The notes below the pieces were generated by a model. It was not told the DNA's origin and did no database searches. It saw only the letters and a program-made list of their open reading frames with translations. From Aedes albopictus (Eukaryota; Arthropoda; Insecta; Diptera; Culicidae), in the NCBI RefSeq assembly GCF_035046485.1, contig NC_085137.1, forward strand, positions 137,024,703 through 137,088,702: 64,000 bases of DNA, in the 5' to 3' direction. A program made the translations under genes and the position numbers. This document shows positions 32,755-42,725 of the stretch, in pieces (position 1 is the first letter of the stretch; every line of letters starts with the position of its first letter).

Positions 32755-32998
32755 CCCTTAAAACACCCCTGAAGCTCCTTCTAACCCCCTTTCCGGGCTC
32801 TCTGGGAACTTTCTGGAAACCCCCTTAGCCCCACCTCAACTGCCCAGGAGCAAGACCTGTTCTCGCGAACTAGATTCTCTAATTTAAGCCCAAACTTAAT
32901 TTATGCATATATTTTCCTCTTTTTATGCCTTTTTCAATTTATGCACATTTTTTATTTATGCAGTCCCAGCCATATGCATAAAAAGAGGTTCCAGTGTA

Positions 32999-33474
32999 TA
33001 TGTAAACCGTTTCCTTCTTCCCAACTTTCGCAGTGCATGCAAATCTATCATATAACTCATACAAGTTATACAACCAAGCGAATTGTGCCGCTTCATAGTA
33101 ATCTTCACCCAATCTACCACTTAACGCCTGGCATTCACGCACCAATGCGTGAACTCATATGCCAAAAATTGAACATTTACCAACAATACTCCGACATCCG
33201 CATGATCTTGTGCAGGTGCACAGGACTCAACGGTCTGCGAGTAACAAACGATTGCAATCAACATTACTCTCCCCATCCCCACATTGACCAGCAACCTGAC
33301 GTAGCAGTTTCATTTAGATTCGTGGAATTTCAGAGGGTTTTCAGAAGTTGCGATACAGAATCGGATCAAGTAGAGGACGATATGCGGACCCTGCGCAGAG
33401 TGCGGAACTGGAGACACACATCCATGAACCGAGTAGACTGGAGGACACTCAGGCTGACAGGTAAGGTAAGGTGC
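32999..33474. other. Unassigned; possible relic of a non-LTR C-terminus
   Basis: A long frame on the plus strand includes QVEDDMRTLRRVRNWR followed by NRVDWRTLR near 33375-33460. This resembles the C-terminal end of RTE-type polymerases. The rest has no similarity that I recognise. Confidence 0.3.
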
Positions 33475-34160
33475 GTTTCTAAGCGTTTCAGAAGTGCTCC
33501 AGGGGATTTCAGAAAGTTTCAGGGGACTTCAAGAGCGTTTGAGAGAGGCCCTGGAGCCCTAAAACACCTACGAAACCTCCGTTATCCGTATCAAACGCCA
33601 AGAAACTTTGTGTAACCACTTGAAGCTCTGTTAAACCTCCTGAAGCGTCCTGAAACTTCCCTAAGGCTGCTCCTGAAACCCCTTGAAAAGACCATGCACT
33701 TTTTTAAAATTTCCATGAAATCCTCCTGAAATTCATCGAAATGCCTTTGATACTCCATAAAATCGCATGAAATCCTATGGAAACCTTCTTGATACCTTCT
33801 GGAATCCCCTTAAACCCCCTGAAGTGCCCAAAACCTTTCTGAACCCCTCTGAGACTCCCATAAATTCTCCTGAAACGCTATGTTACCTCTTGGGATGTCC
33901 TTGCAACTCCTCGGAATACCCGGAAACGTGCCTACAACATCCACTTATATTACGGAAGCCCCATCAACCCAATTGATGTAACTAACACTTTTTTTTATCT
34001 TACTCACTGTTTTAAACAAACTCGAGAAATAAAATGACTGGGAAAAAGGAAAAGCTTGCTACGCCAATGCTTAACGTCCTTGAAACTCTCAAAAACGTCC
34101 TGAATCGCCCCTGAAAATATTCTGAAATCACCTGAAATAGGATTGGACACCATCAACCCA
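33475..34160. repeat. Degenerate minisatellite, with an orientation switch
   Basis: Starts as GCGTTTCTAAGCGTTTCAG, GGGGATTTCAG (one strand). From about 33555 it becomes the reverse theme CCTGAAACTTCC, CCTTGAAA. A unique spacer lies at about 33975-34070. After the array, TTCCACTATTGAGTATATGA is directly repeated (about 34180 and 34217). Confidence 0.65.
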
Positions 34161-34241
34161 ATAGTGGACTCCGGGATTTCCACTATTGAGTATATGATAA
34201 TTTTGGCTTTGGCTTTTTTCCACTATTGAGTATATGATAAT

Positions 34242-36475
34242 ATATAATATGTATTGTACGTAAAGAAGATAAAGAATGTGTGTAACCGTGTTAGTGAAGA
34301 TAATTCAATCGGGACATCAAGCAATTTTTACGTCCAGAGCAAATTTTAGCTACTACTGGGTCCACATTTGGTTAAAATATCCTATGTCATGAACATGATT
34401 CACACATAACTATAGACAGTAGTAGACTCGTTGCTTTAGAACCCCTGTTCACACGATAAAAATTAGACTGTGCCGTGCGGACTGACGGTAGCAAGCGCAT
34501 CGGTTTTCAGGGAGTTTGTGGTTTTCCACCACCGAAAAATTGAGGTTAATCAAATTCACCATCTGACGCGTGTGGCTGCCGCACAGATCCTAAACTTTTC
34601 TCTGTATACCGCGCACGACGGACAAACGTGGACGCCATGCCATGCCCTGGCCGTGGCTGATGGATGTTGTTGGTTGGCAAGTCCACGCCGCGCCAGCGCG
34701 AGAGAACGCGTAAGCGAGCTAATTTGAATATAACACCCAGCCGGACGGACGAAGAACAAAGAACACTATCACCACACCGAGCCAGAAGCAGCAGTCAGTG
34801 GCAGTGTGGTGGCATCAGCAACGAATGTTCTAATGTCCCTGCGAGTAATTATAGAGTGTTGGTACCTTCCGGGATCCTTGCAGTTAGGATCACAGATGGC
34901 GGAAATCCCGTACAGGCTGCTGCTGCTGTCTGCGGTGATGGCGCGTTCCTGATGGATTGCACCTCATCAGTACGAAGTGCGGAGAGCAACCAGCCACCGC
35001 GCGAGATGGCTTAATGGCGAAATAATTGAGGCGATCTGCTTCGAACTCGCTTGGGTTGCTAAGCTTCGAGTGTGCTGTGGAACAGTTACATTTAAAACTC
35101 TGGGGAAAATGTTGTCAGGATCCTTTTAGTTTTTTTTTTGTAGGGGCAGGTATTTAAAGATAAAGCATAAGAAATGCAACTTTCTAAAATCGTGTTGATC
35201 ACTGCTCTAGTGGGCGAAATCCGATAATTATTTTTTTTTCGAATAAAATATTGGATGAAAAAACTATGCACCTACATGAGTTGAATCAATAACGCTGAAA
35301 TGGGATTTGAAGCTTTCTACAACATCTGAAGGACATAATATGCAACAAGGCTCCTTCATTTACTTGTATTGTCTGCCAACATAGCTAACATACGCATTGA
35401 GCTTCAAATTATACAATTTTATGCAAGATAGTGCATTAATAAACATGTCATGTACTACATGAAGGCTAATACCCAACCGATACGTACAAGGCAAGGAGCT
35501 TAACCTCTGCAACTGGACCATCCCATTCCAAATTCCAATTAATTCACTCATTGCCACGTCAAATTTATTACTTAATTATTTTCGACATAACCGCTGCCAG
35601 AGCCAAAGCATGCCCTCTCTCAACATTAATTGAATTGTGTTGACCACTCTTACTTTAACAATTTACAACTTGTAATGGTTTTTCTTTTCGATTCATTAGT
35701 AGGTACCTTTCCGCCCACCCAATGTCGAACAAGCAATCCACATTAGGCAAATTGAATATTTCTATTAATCAAATTAAACAAATGTTTTGCCGGCGCCAAT
35801 AAATTAACTTTCAAGCAACTTGTAAACCAATGTTACAATACAAACAATGAACGAACCCGTTTGGCGTTTCACCACACAGCATTTGAATACCACCACTTAT
35901 AAGTGCTGCACCACCTCCCACTCCACAAGTGGTAGCAGCGTATGGCAGCGTAGCGTTCGACCCCCTTCGTGATGGGGCCGCCGATTTTCAACACTTGATT
36001 AGGCACCTCCGCAACTTACGCCCGGTGGTGGTGTTCAATAAAGTCATCGCAAATCATCGCTGCTCAATCGGGTCGTCTCCCCATCAGCAGCGGTTGTTGG
36101 ATGGATTGGATCTGAACGAAACGTTATTGTGAAACGCACATTGTTTCTCCCCCATGAACAGCCCTCAATTTAGATAGGACATATGCCTGCCTACGCATGC
36201 CATCAGAATAACGTCAACTGGCTGTCTGCACCAGAATTGGAACAATTTGTGTATGCACCTGTGCGTTCTTTCTTCGCGAAACGGTGCACGGTGAGAAAAA
36301 TCTACAAACAATATACGTATCCCAGATTTCGTTGGCACTTTCACACTAGCGCCATTTGTTGAAGTTGTTGCTCATCGCACAGTGTTTCCTGAAATAAATA
36401 TATCCGACAGGTGGTGAGTGTTTTTTTCCTTCTAAACCATAGGGGGAAAAATCTGCTCAACAGACACCCCAACAG
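34242..36475. other. Repeat-poor part of H15 intron 1
   Basis: No recognised exon. 34470-35050 is GC-rich with open frames lacking similarity. 35560-36130 has AT-rich homeodomain-like words and CCACTTATAAGTG and CCACAAGTGG palindromic words. Good candidate for conserved non-coding DNA. Confidence 0.4.
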
Positions 36476-36479
36476 GAAG

Positions 36480-37654
36480 GTTAGGGTAGTGTGGGGTTAA
36501 GGCCGTCTTCTACAACACTAGTAAAAGCCAGGACTTCTCACTCCTCGACCCACTAAAATTCATTCCTATAGTCGCCAATCTTTTCGTCTCTCCGGAACCA
36601 CCAAGAAGGTATTGCTTCAGAGAGGGGCTAGAGCACATCGCACCCTCAAGGTTAGCTGCGTAGCCTAGCAGCAACGAACATCGATGACTCGCTCTGGAGA
36701 GTCCATCACGGCAGCATGCTGGCGCTTAGCCAGTTTCCCAAGTGGTCCTCGCCACTCCCTTTGTCCTCGGAAGGCGGGCAGGGTCAACCCCGCCCGCGCT
36801 CAACTGCTTGGCAGACATCAAGAACTGATGCCCACGTGCAACCCGATCTGACCTGCCCGCAAAAGAAAGGTGCACCTGAAGGTTGCAGACAGCAGGGTCT
36901 CACCTATCCCGATCCTTGCCGGGGACCCCTTTCCAACCGCGGGCTCGGATCCAACCCAGTAGGCCGACGCCACGACAGCACCGCTACCGGGAATTCCTCT
37001 CCGCGGCCACTTAATCGCTGTAAGGGTCGATCTAGACCGCAGGGCACCGGTATGACCTACGAAGCCGACTTCGAACCCCTGGACCACCTCTTGTACTGCA
37101 TCTGGACTAGCCATTCCCCGAGTCCAAGCGCCACCTCCTCTGTAGCTCCCAGACGATATGGGTGATAGCCGTTGAAGCGGTGTCCCAGCTAACCTCATCC
37201 CTACACATCCTCTGGACCAAATTGTCCGGAGTTGTGTCCTCCCCGCATGTGGCAAGCATGCGGTCACGCATTGTGCGAAAACGCGGGTACACGAACAAAA
37301 CGTGTTCCGCCGTTTCCTCTAAACCATTATTGCACACTGAGCATTCGGGAGAATCCGCATGCCCGAAACGGTGTAGATCATAGGTTCCCAAACTTTCAGG
37401 TCGCGCGACCCCCTTTTGCCAGCTGACGTAGTTTTCGCGACCCCCCATAGAAATTCTCTCATTTGTTGTCTGTTACAGTAAAATATTTTACTGTCCCTCG
37501 CGACCCCCGGGATGAACGCCGGCGACCCCCCCTGGGGGGTCGCGACCCACAGTTTGGGAAACCATGGTGTAGATACTGTCGGAAGCAACCATGACCTGTA
37601 AGGACCTGTGTCAGGTGGAATGTAACTTCCCCATGGCGCCTATTAATCCAACTA
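36480..37654 (-). pseudogene. R1-like non-LTR retrotransposon 3' fragment
   Basis: On the minus strand the C-terminal end of a non-LTR polymerase is visible. TFHLTQVLTGHGCFRQYLH (from about 37630) is followed, beyond an inserted MITE, by RFGHADSPECSVC (about 37370), EETAEHVLFVYPRF and a stop near 37107. The CX2C...H..C zinc-knuckle pattern (SPECSVC, EHVLF) is typical of R1-clade and related ORF2 C-termini. A long untranslated tail runs to about 36480. The fragment is severely 5'-truncated; its left-hand border at 37654 is the end of another repeat. Non-functional. Confidence 0.8.
37379..37566. mobile_element. 188-bp hAT-type MITE inside the R1-like fragment
   Basis: Ends CATAGGTTCCCAAACT and CATGGTTTCCCAAACT, followed by GGTCGCG words and their inverse. 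The flanking 8-bp duplication is GTGTAGAT (37371-37378 and 37567-37574). CA ends, TTCCCAAACT and the 8-bp duplication all point to hAT. The retrotransposon frame continues in register on the far side of the insertion, so the MITE landed after the fragment's coding sequence was in place. Confidence 0.9.
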
Positions 37655-38113
37655 CAGGGGATGGCCAAAATGTTTGGGATAGGCAACTTTTTTTCTCCCA
37701 CAAAAAAAATCAACATGCTGTAACTTTTCATAGAGTGCATCAAAATATCTCAAATTTTGACTGTTTGTCAACCTATTATATGCGCATCATTGGTACAAAT
37801 TTGGGCTCGATTGATTAATATTTCGCGAAGTTAGAACCGTTCGGGTAAAACACTATTTTTTAGACAACTCATTTTTGAACTGTCATATCTCGGAAACCAG
37901 TGAACTGAATTGAATGAATTTTTTAACGTTTATCAACAATATATTGATACTTAATACGACGGTCAAAAATGTTATATTTTCTCACGGCGAATTAAGTTAT
38001 ACCGGGTTCAAATTTTTACCCATATAGAGGAAAATAAGTCAAATTTACAATACCACACATAAATTATTAATTGTGTTCTTCCTTCAATCTAAATAGGCTC
38101 TAATATATCTGAT
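37654..38113. mobile_element. Truncated arm of a TA-type foldback element
   Basis: Starts CAGGGGATGGCCAAAATGTT after TA, similar to the end of the element at 48463 (CAGGGGATAGACAAAATGAT). It continues with comparable order: TGTAACTTTTC, GTGCATCAAA, TCATATCTCGG. The opposite arm is missing. Confidence 0.6.
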
Positions 38114-38442
38114 TAGGGGCCGTCCATATACCACGTGGACAGAAAATTCATGGTTTTTGACCCCCTCCCCCCCACCGTGGACAAGCGTGGATTTTTCATT
38201 GACCCCTACCCCCCTCCCCCATTGTCCACGTGGACATCAGAAAAAAAAAGTTTTTTTTTTCACATTTCTAAAAAAATAGAAAAAGTGATTTTGAAAAGTT
38301 TTTTTTTCGTAAATCATGTCTTAAATATAATTGAAAACTTTATAAAATAAAAATATTCTATAGCTTTACATAGAATACAAACAAGTAGCACAAAATAGGT
38401 ACCTACAAGTTTTCAACATTGTTTTTAATTCAGCTTAATGTT

Positions 38443-38590
38443 TGTGAGAGGTGGGTTCGATTCTTGTTCCAGTTGGTGAAAAATTTTCGTCAAACGGAAA
38501 TTGGGTGTTTTTCGTGTAATGTCTATCGCCTAATGTTAGTGATTGTTCAATGTTTAGTCTGTACAGCCTCTGGTTGAAGATGGTGTTTTT
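38443..38590 (+). mobile_element. SINE fragment lacking most of the tRNA head
   Basis: Begins at the B-box (GGGTTCGATTC) and ends AGTCTGTACAGCCTCTGGTT followed by GAAGATGGTG. The 3' half resembles the minus-strand SINE at 59991-60197 (AGTCTGTACAGCC, TGAAGACG). Probably the same or a related family. Confidence 0.6.
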
Positions 38591-38982
38591 TTAGAATATT
38601 TATTCAATCTATGATTGTCTGATTGTTTTGTTGAGATAAGGTAATTTTAAATCTTAGATTTTTGTTGAGATAAGATTATATTTCTTAGATTCTTACAAAA
38701 ACCAAAATTTACAGCAACTAAATTGTATTGGCGAGGCTTAGACTTCAATATCCATTAGAAACATCTTAAATTTTAAAGGAACCTACAAAAAACGTTTTTG
38801 AGATAAGCCTGCAAATCCCTACATGTATTTTGAAACTTTGAAGTAGCTCAAAAATATGACATGAAACTTAGAAAAATTCATACAGAACTTCAAAAAAAAA
38901 ATCTGACTGAAACACCAACATTTGCATGGTCTACACTCCATATTAAATCTCCAGTATATTCCTCGATGAAGAAAACTAAGTA

Positions 38983-39744
38983 CCGTGATTTCGGGTGAAA
39001 TTGATCACTTTTCACAGTTTTTGGCTTCTAATTTTTGAATAGTTATCGATATGGTCAAACTCAATGCTTCAAAACAAGTACGACCACGGGTTTCATCAGT
39101 CAACGAGGTTGAAACTTTTACTACAAATCATTTTATTGCAATAAATATCACTTAAAATAAAAAATCAGAAATTTTAGTTTCGGGGTGAAATTGATCAGCC
39201 ATTGAAATGTCTTGGTAAGTGCTGGAAATAAATTTTCCATCTGAATTATCTACCCCAGAATGCGAAAAGCTTTGTAAAACTTATACAAGTTTAGTAAATT
39301 CTTAATTATTTAAATTAAAAGTTTATTAAATCTAACGAAAACGCCTAAAAGTATGCAATTACTATACTAGACAAGTCATTACATTAGAAAAAGTATTATT
39401 TTATGCATAAATATCAATATTTATAAAACTTTTGATGACGAATTTGGGTTTAGCGAACACTTGGCAGCTATAAACATTCATTCGAATATTTATTCCATGT
39501 GCGATACAGCTACGGTAACAAAAGTTTGAAAGTGTCTTTGAAAATCGCCAAACACACAGGTTCGGAAAATATTAAATTTAATACAGAAATATGTGACTAA
39601 TTATCTGTAAAACATGTAAACTCATCATTCAATAAACCTTGAGCCAGATGATGGTAATTTTCTACAAATTGTTTTAAGTTCAATGCTTTATTTTTGACAA
39701 ATAAAAATTGCCCTCACGTCGATCAATTTCACCCGAAATCACGG
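38983..39744. mobile_element. 762-bp TA-flanked MITE, nested
   Basis: Termini CCGTGATTTCGGGTGAAATT (left) and the exact inverse at the right end, 24 bp in all, with TA on both sides (38981-38982 and 39745-39746). The AT-rich interior contains a further internal copy of CGGGGTGAAATTGATCA near 39181. No transposase. Inserted inside the 38116-40026 element. Confidence 0.88.
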
Positions 39745-40029
39745 TAATTAGAAATTTTAATAATTTAAAACAAATTAGTCTGTGAATCAGTACCATATTT
39801 TTTTTTGTATAATAAAATAAAATGTATGGAAGAACTGTTGAAGAGAGTCTCATCAATGATGCGACATAATTTGTTTCGTTTGTTGATTCTTGTTTCCTAA
39901 TTTATATGTTAATGTTGTCCACGTGGACATTTGATGAACCCCCACCCCCCTCTCCGTGGACAAGCGTGGACTTTTAGCTAACCCCCTCCCCCCTCCAAGC
40001 TGTCCACGTGGTATATGGACGGCCCCTAA

Positions 40030-40273
40030 CGAAGCCACACCTCGAATTTTCGAAAGCACAAATCTGAAGAACCGAATGTCGGTTTAAACTGGAAAGTGGA
40101 TCGATTGGTTACCCCCTGGTGGTGACCAATCGATCAATTGATTGATTTATCTTTATTTGAGAGACTTTAAGCCCTTGGCTGGTTCGTCTCTACCAATCGA
40201 TCAACTTTTCAGCGCAAACCGACATTCGGTTCTTCAGATTAGTGCTCTTGAAAATTCGAGTTGTGGCTTCGTC
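40030..40273. mobile_element. About 244-bp foldback MITE
   Basis: ACGAAGCCACACCTCGAATT and its reverse-complement relative at the right end begin arms of about 80 bp. Both arms include CTGAAGAACCGAATGTCGGT. The loop contains GATCGATTGGT/ACCAATCGATC and a TTGATTGATT stretch. It lies directly next to the right TA of the preceding element. Target duplication not resolved. Confidence 0.78.
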
Positions 40274-40885
40274 ATATATTCACCTTAACTGTTGATATTC
40301 AAATCACATGTTTTTCGTTTTTTTAAGCATAGGCTTATCTTCCTAGTTTTATTGCTAAAATAGTCATTGACATCAATTGTTGAAAAAGGCAAAAAACAGA
40401 TCCGTTTCCAGTTTCATAACTGTTAAATTACAATTCATACTGATGACCATTCGGCCTAATGACTCAGCATTGAAACATCACTATATGAATATTAGGTATT
40501 CATTTTTTTTCGAACCAGATAGGGGACTTAAGGTGAAGCTAAAATATGATTTACAGAAAAGAGGAAGAGTGAGAGTTAAAGGGTGCAAAGCGATTGAAAG
40601 TTGGAGAAATAAAGAAGCTTGGGGAGCTTATTAAACTATCTGAGGGTGTACAAGAACTCCATTGAGTATAGGGCTTTGGATTAAAAAAAACTTACAATCA
40701 TTTGAAGCACAACAAAGATGTAGCCTCATGCAGTTATATGTCATGTGGTGGGTTCAATGACTGTTTATGATCTCCAAGAACTATTTTGAGCATGGGTCTT
40801 CGAATCTTTATGCGTTGCTGATGATCTCTCACTCTATTACGAAGAAGGATTACACTCACAAAGATTCATACAAACATGTTTTTTT
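40274..40885. other. Unassigned intronic DNA
   Basis: AT-rich. Nothing recognised apart from poly-T and poly-A tracts. Confidence 0.35.
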
Positions 40886-40889
40886 TTTT

Positions 40890-41500
40890 CAATTTTCCCC
40901 TGAAACACTTCTGAAACCCCCTAAGGCTCCACTGAAACGCATTGATACCCCTCTGAAACTCCTATAAACTTTTCTTAATTCTCCGAGAACCCCCGAAACC
41001 CACTTAAACGCCTTGACTGGACTTGAATCTTTTCTGAAGCCCGCTAAGATCCCAGCAATCTTCCTTTAGCTCTCTTAAGGTCCCCTTAAAACCTCTCGAA
41101 CCCTCGGAAACTTTTCTGACACCCCCAGATGGTCCCCTGTAATTTTCGAGTTTTCACCTGAAGCCCCCCGAAGCTCCTTAAAATACCCTGAAATACATTG
41201 AGCCCCTCTTAAATTTTGTACTCTAAAATGTCCCAAACTTGCCTCGAACCGGAATCCCACTGAACCTCCCCAAAAGCACATCAAACGCTATGAAACGTCT
41301 TGAAACCCCTCTCAAATCCTCTACGACACCCAGAAACTTTTCTCATGACCCATGTATCCTTTTTGAAAACTCAAGAAGCCTGCAACACCATGAAACACAC
41401 TAAAACACATTGAAATCTTTCTGAAGCTCCTCTGTAATTCTCCTGAAAGCTCTCTTGAAGCTCCCCGAAATCCTCGAAACTAATTTGAAGCCCTCAAACA
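40890..41500. repeat. Degenerate minisatellite
   Basis: Units with CCCCTGAAACACTTCTGAAA, CCCCTCTGAAACTCC and CCTTGAAACCCC; same theme and orientation as 33.56-34.1 kb. Confidence 0.7.
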
Positions 41501-41504
41501 GCAG

Positions 41505-42725
41505 ACCCGCCTCTTTCGGGAGAAAAAGCGCCGCCTGGAAGAAGCGGAGTGTGAAGAAACGGAACTGCTTTTTTTTTGTTTGTATTAATGTGTATTTTAA
41601 CTTAGGAGCTAATTCTACACTTCAACGGAACTGCTGTGCCGTTCCCAAGAAACACGGAAGTTCTATCAGAAGCTTAACGCATCCTGCTGAGGCTTCGTGC
41701 CGCGAGCCGAAATATGCAGGGATAAAGAGGGAGGCCTCTTGACGGACGGACGTGAGGTGATCGAAAGGTGGCACCTGAACGGCGTGGAGAACGTAGGCAC
41801 GGGAGCCCACGGCGACGGAGGAAACGACGACGCCAATGCAGCAGCGGAGGACGGAAATGAACCAACTCCCACGCTCAGGGAAGTTAAGGATGCCATTCAC
41901 CAGCTCAAACCCAACAAAGCAGCAGGTAAGGATGGTATCGCAGCTGAACTCATCAAGATGGGCCCAGAAAAGTTGACCACCTGTCTGCATCGGCTGATAG
42001 TCAGGATCTGGGAAACCGAACAGCTACCGGAGGAGTGGAAGGAAGGGGTAATCTGCCCCATTCACAAGAAAGGCGACCATTTGGAATGTGAGAACCTCAG
42101 GGCGATCACTGAATGCTGCCTACAAAGTGCTACCCCAGATCATTTTCCGTCGCCTGTCACCTAAAATGAATGAGTTCGTGGGAAGTTATCAAGCCGGCTT
42201 CATCGACGGCCGGTCGATAACGGACCAGATCTTTACCGTACGGCAAATCCTCAGGAAATGCCGTGAATACCAGGTCCCAACGCATCACCTGTTCATCGAC
42301 TTCAAAGCGGCATACGACAGTATCGACCGCGTAGAGCTGTGGAGAATCATGGACGAAAACGGCTTTCCTGGGAAGCTGACTAGACTGATTAAAGCAACGA
42401 TGGACGGTGTGCGAAACTGCGTAAGGGTTTCGGGTGAACTATCCAGTTCATTCGAATCTCGCCGGGGACTGCGACAAGGTGATGGACTCTCATGCCTACT
42501 CTTCAACATCGCTCTGGAAGGTGTGATGCGACGATCCGGGCTCAATAGCCGGGGAACGATTTTCACAAAATCCGGTCAATTTGTGTGCTTTGCGGACGAC
42601 ATGGACATCTGTAGAACATTTGGAACGGTGGCAGAGCTGTACACCCGCCTGAAACGTGAAGCAGCAAAGGTACCGAGTATTGTGTTGATGTCTTAATGAT
42701 GTTGAACAAATAAATGTATGTATGT
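41505..42725 (+). pseudogene. RTE-like reverse transcriptase fragment with internal deletions
   Basis: On the plus strand the polymerase region from just upstream of the RT to its catalytic core is readable in several frames. EKKRRLEEAECEE and PRAEICRDKEGG are followed by LKPNKAAGKDGIAAELIK (RT motif 0/1), EEWKEGVICPIHKKGD, then a frameshift near 42104. Next come QAGFIDGRSITDQIF, LFIDFKAAYDSIDR (motif A with its catalytic Asp), RRGLRQGDGLSCLLFN (motif B) and CFADDMDI (motif C). About 60 bp later the coding sequence jumps directly to the element's 3' end (TGATGTTGAACAAATAAATG), so thumb and C-terminus are deleted. It belongs to the same family as the 19385-20320 fragment, whose 3' end has the same words. 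Confidence 0.87.
41570..41623 (-). mobile_element. 54-bp retroposed insertion with 12-bp target-site duplication
   Basis: AACGGAACTGCT is directly repeated at 41558-41569 and 41624-41635. Between them lies a poly-T start and an unrelated 54-bp sequence. The coding sequence of the RTE-like fragment resumes after the second copy. It is best read as a severely 5'-truncated retrotransposon end, inserted in antisense orientation. Confidence 0.7.

Larger units (their letters stand above)
30949..32996. mobile_element. TA-flanked inverted-repeat element carrying minisatellite and SINE
   Basis: The left end CACTAAAACCTCTTTTTATG and the right end (the reverse complement of CACTGGAACCTCTTTTTATG) are flanked by TA (30947-30948 and 32997-32998). 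Inverted matching continues through TTTATGCA-rich sequence for about 100 bp, in patches. The TA duplication suggests Tc1/mariner ancestry. There is no transposase. Most of the 2048-bp interior is minisatellite plus a Feilai-like SINE. A lone end of the same family (TACACTGGAACCTCTTTTA) lies at about 45763. Confidence 0.68.
38116..40026. mobile_element. TA-flanked long-TIR element with nested insertions
   Basis: Termini GGGGCCGTCCATATACCACG and the inverse at the right end, with matching continuing over about 110 bp of G/C-skewed sequence (ACCCCCTCCCCCC, GTCCACGTGGACA). TA flanks both sides (38114-38115 and 40027-40028). The 1911-bp interior is AT-rich and non-coding, and has gained a SINE fragment and a second TA-flanked element. 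Confidence 0.82.

Noticed and set aside
34664..35014. A 116-codon plus-strand gene
   Set aside because: Unrelated to known proteins and without initiation or splice support; kept as unassigned intron.
36716..37165. A 149-codon plus-strand frame
   Set aside because: It is antisense to the tail of the R1-like fragment, a shadow of the retrotransposon.
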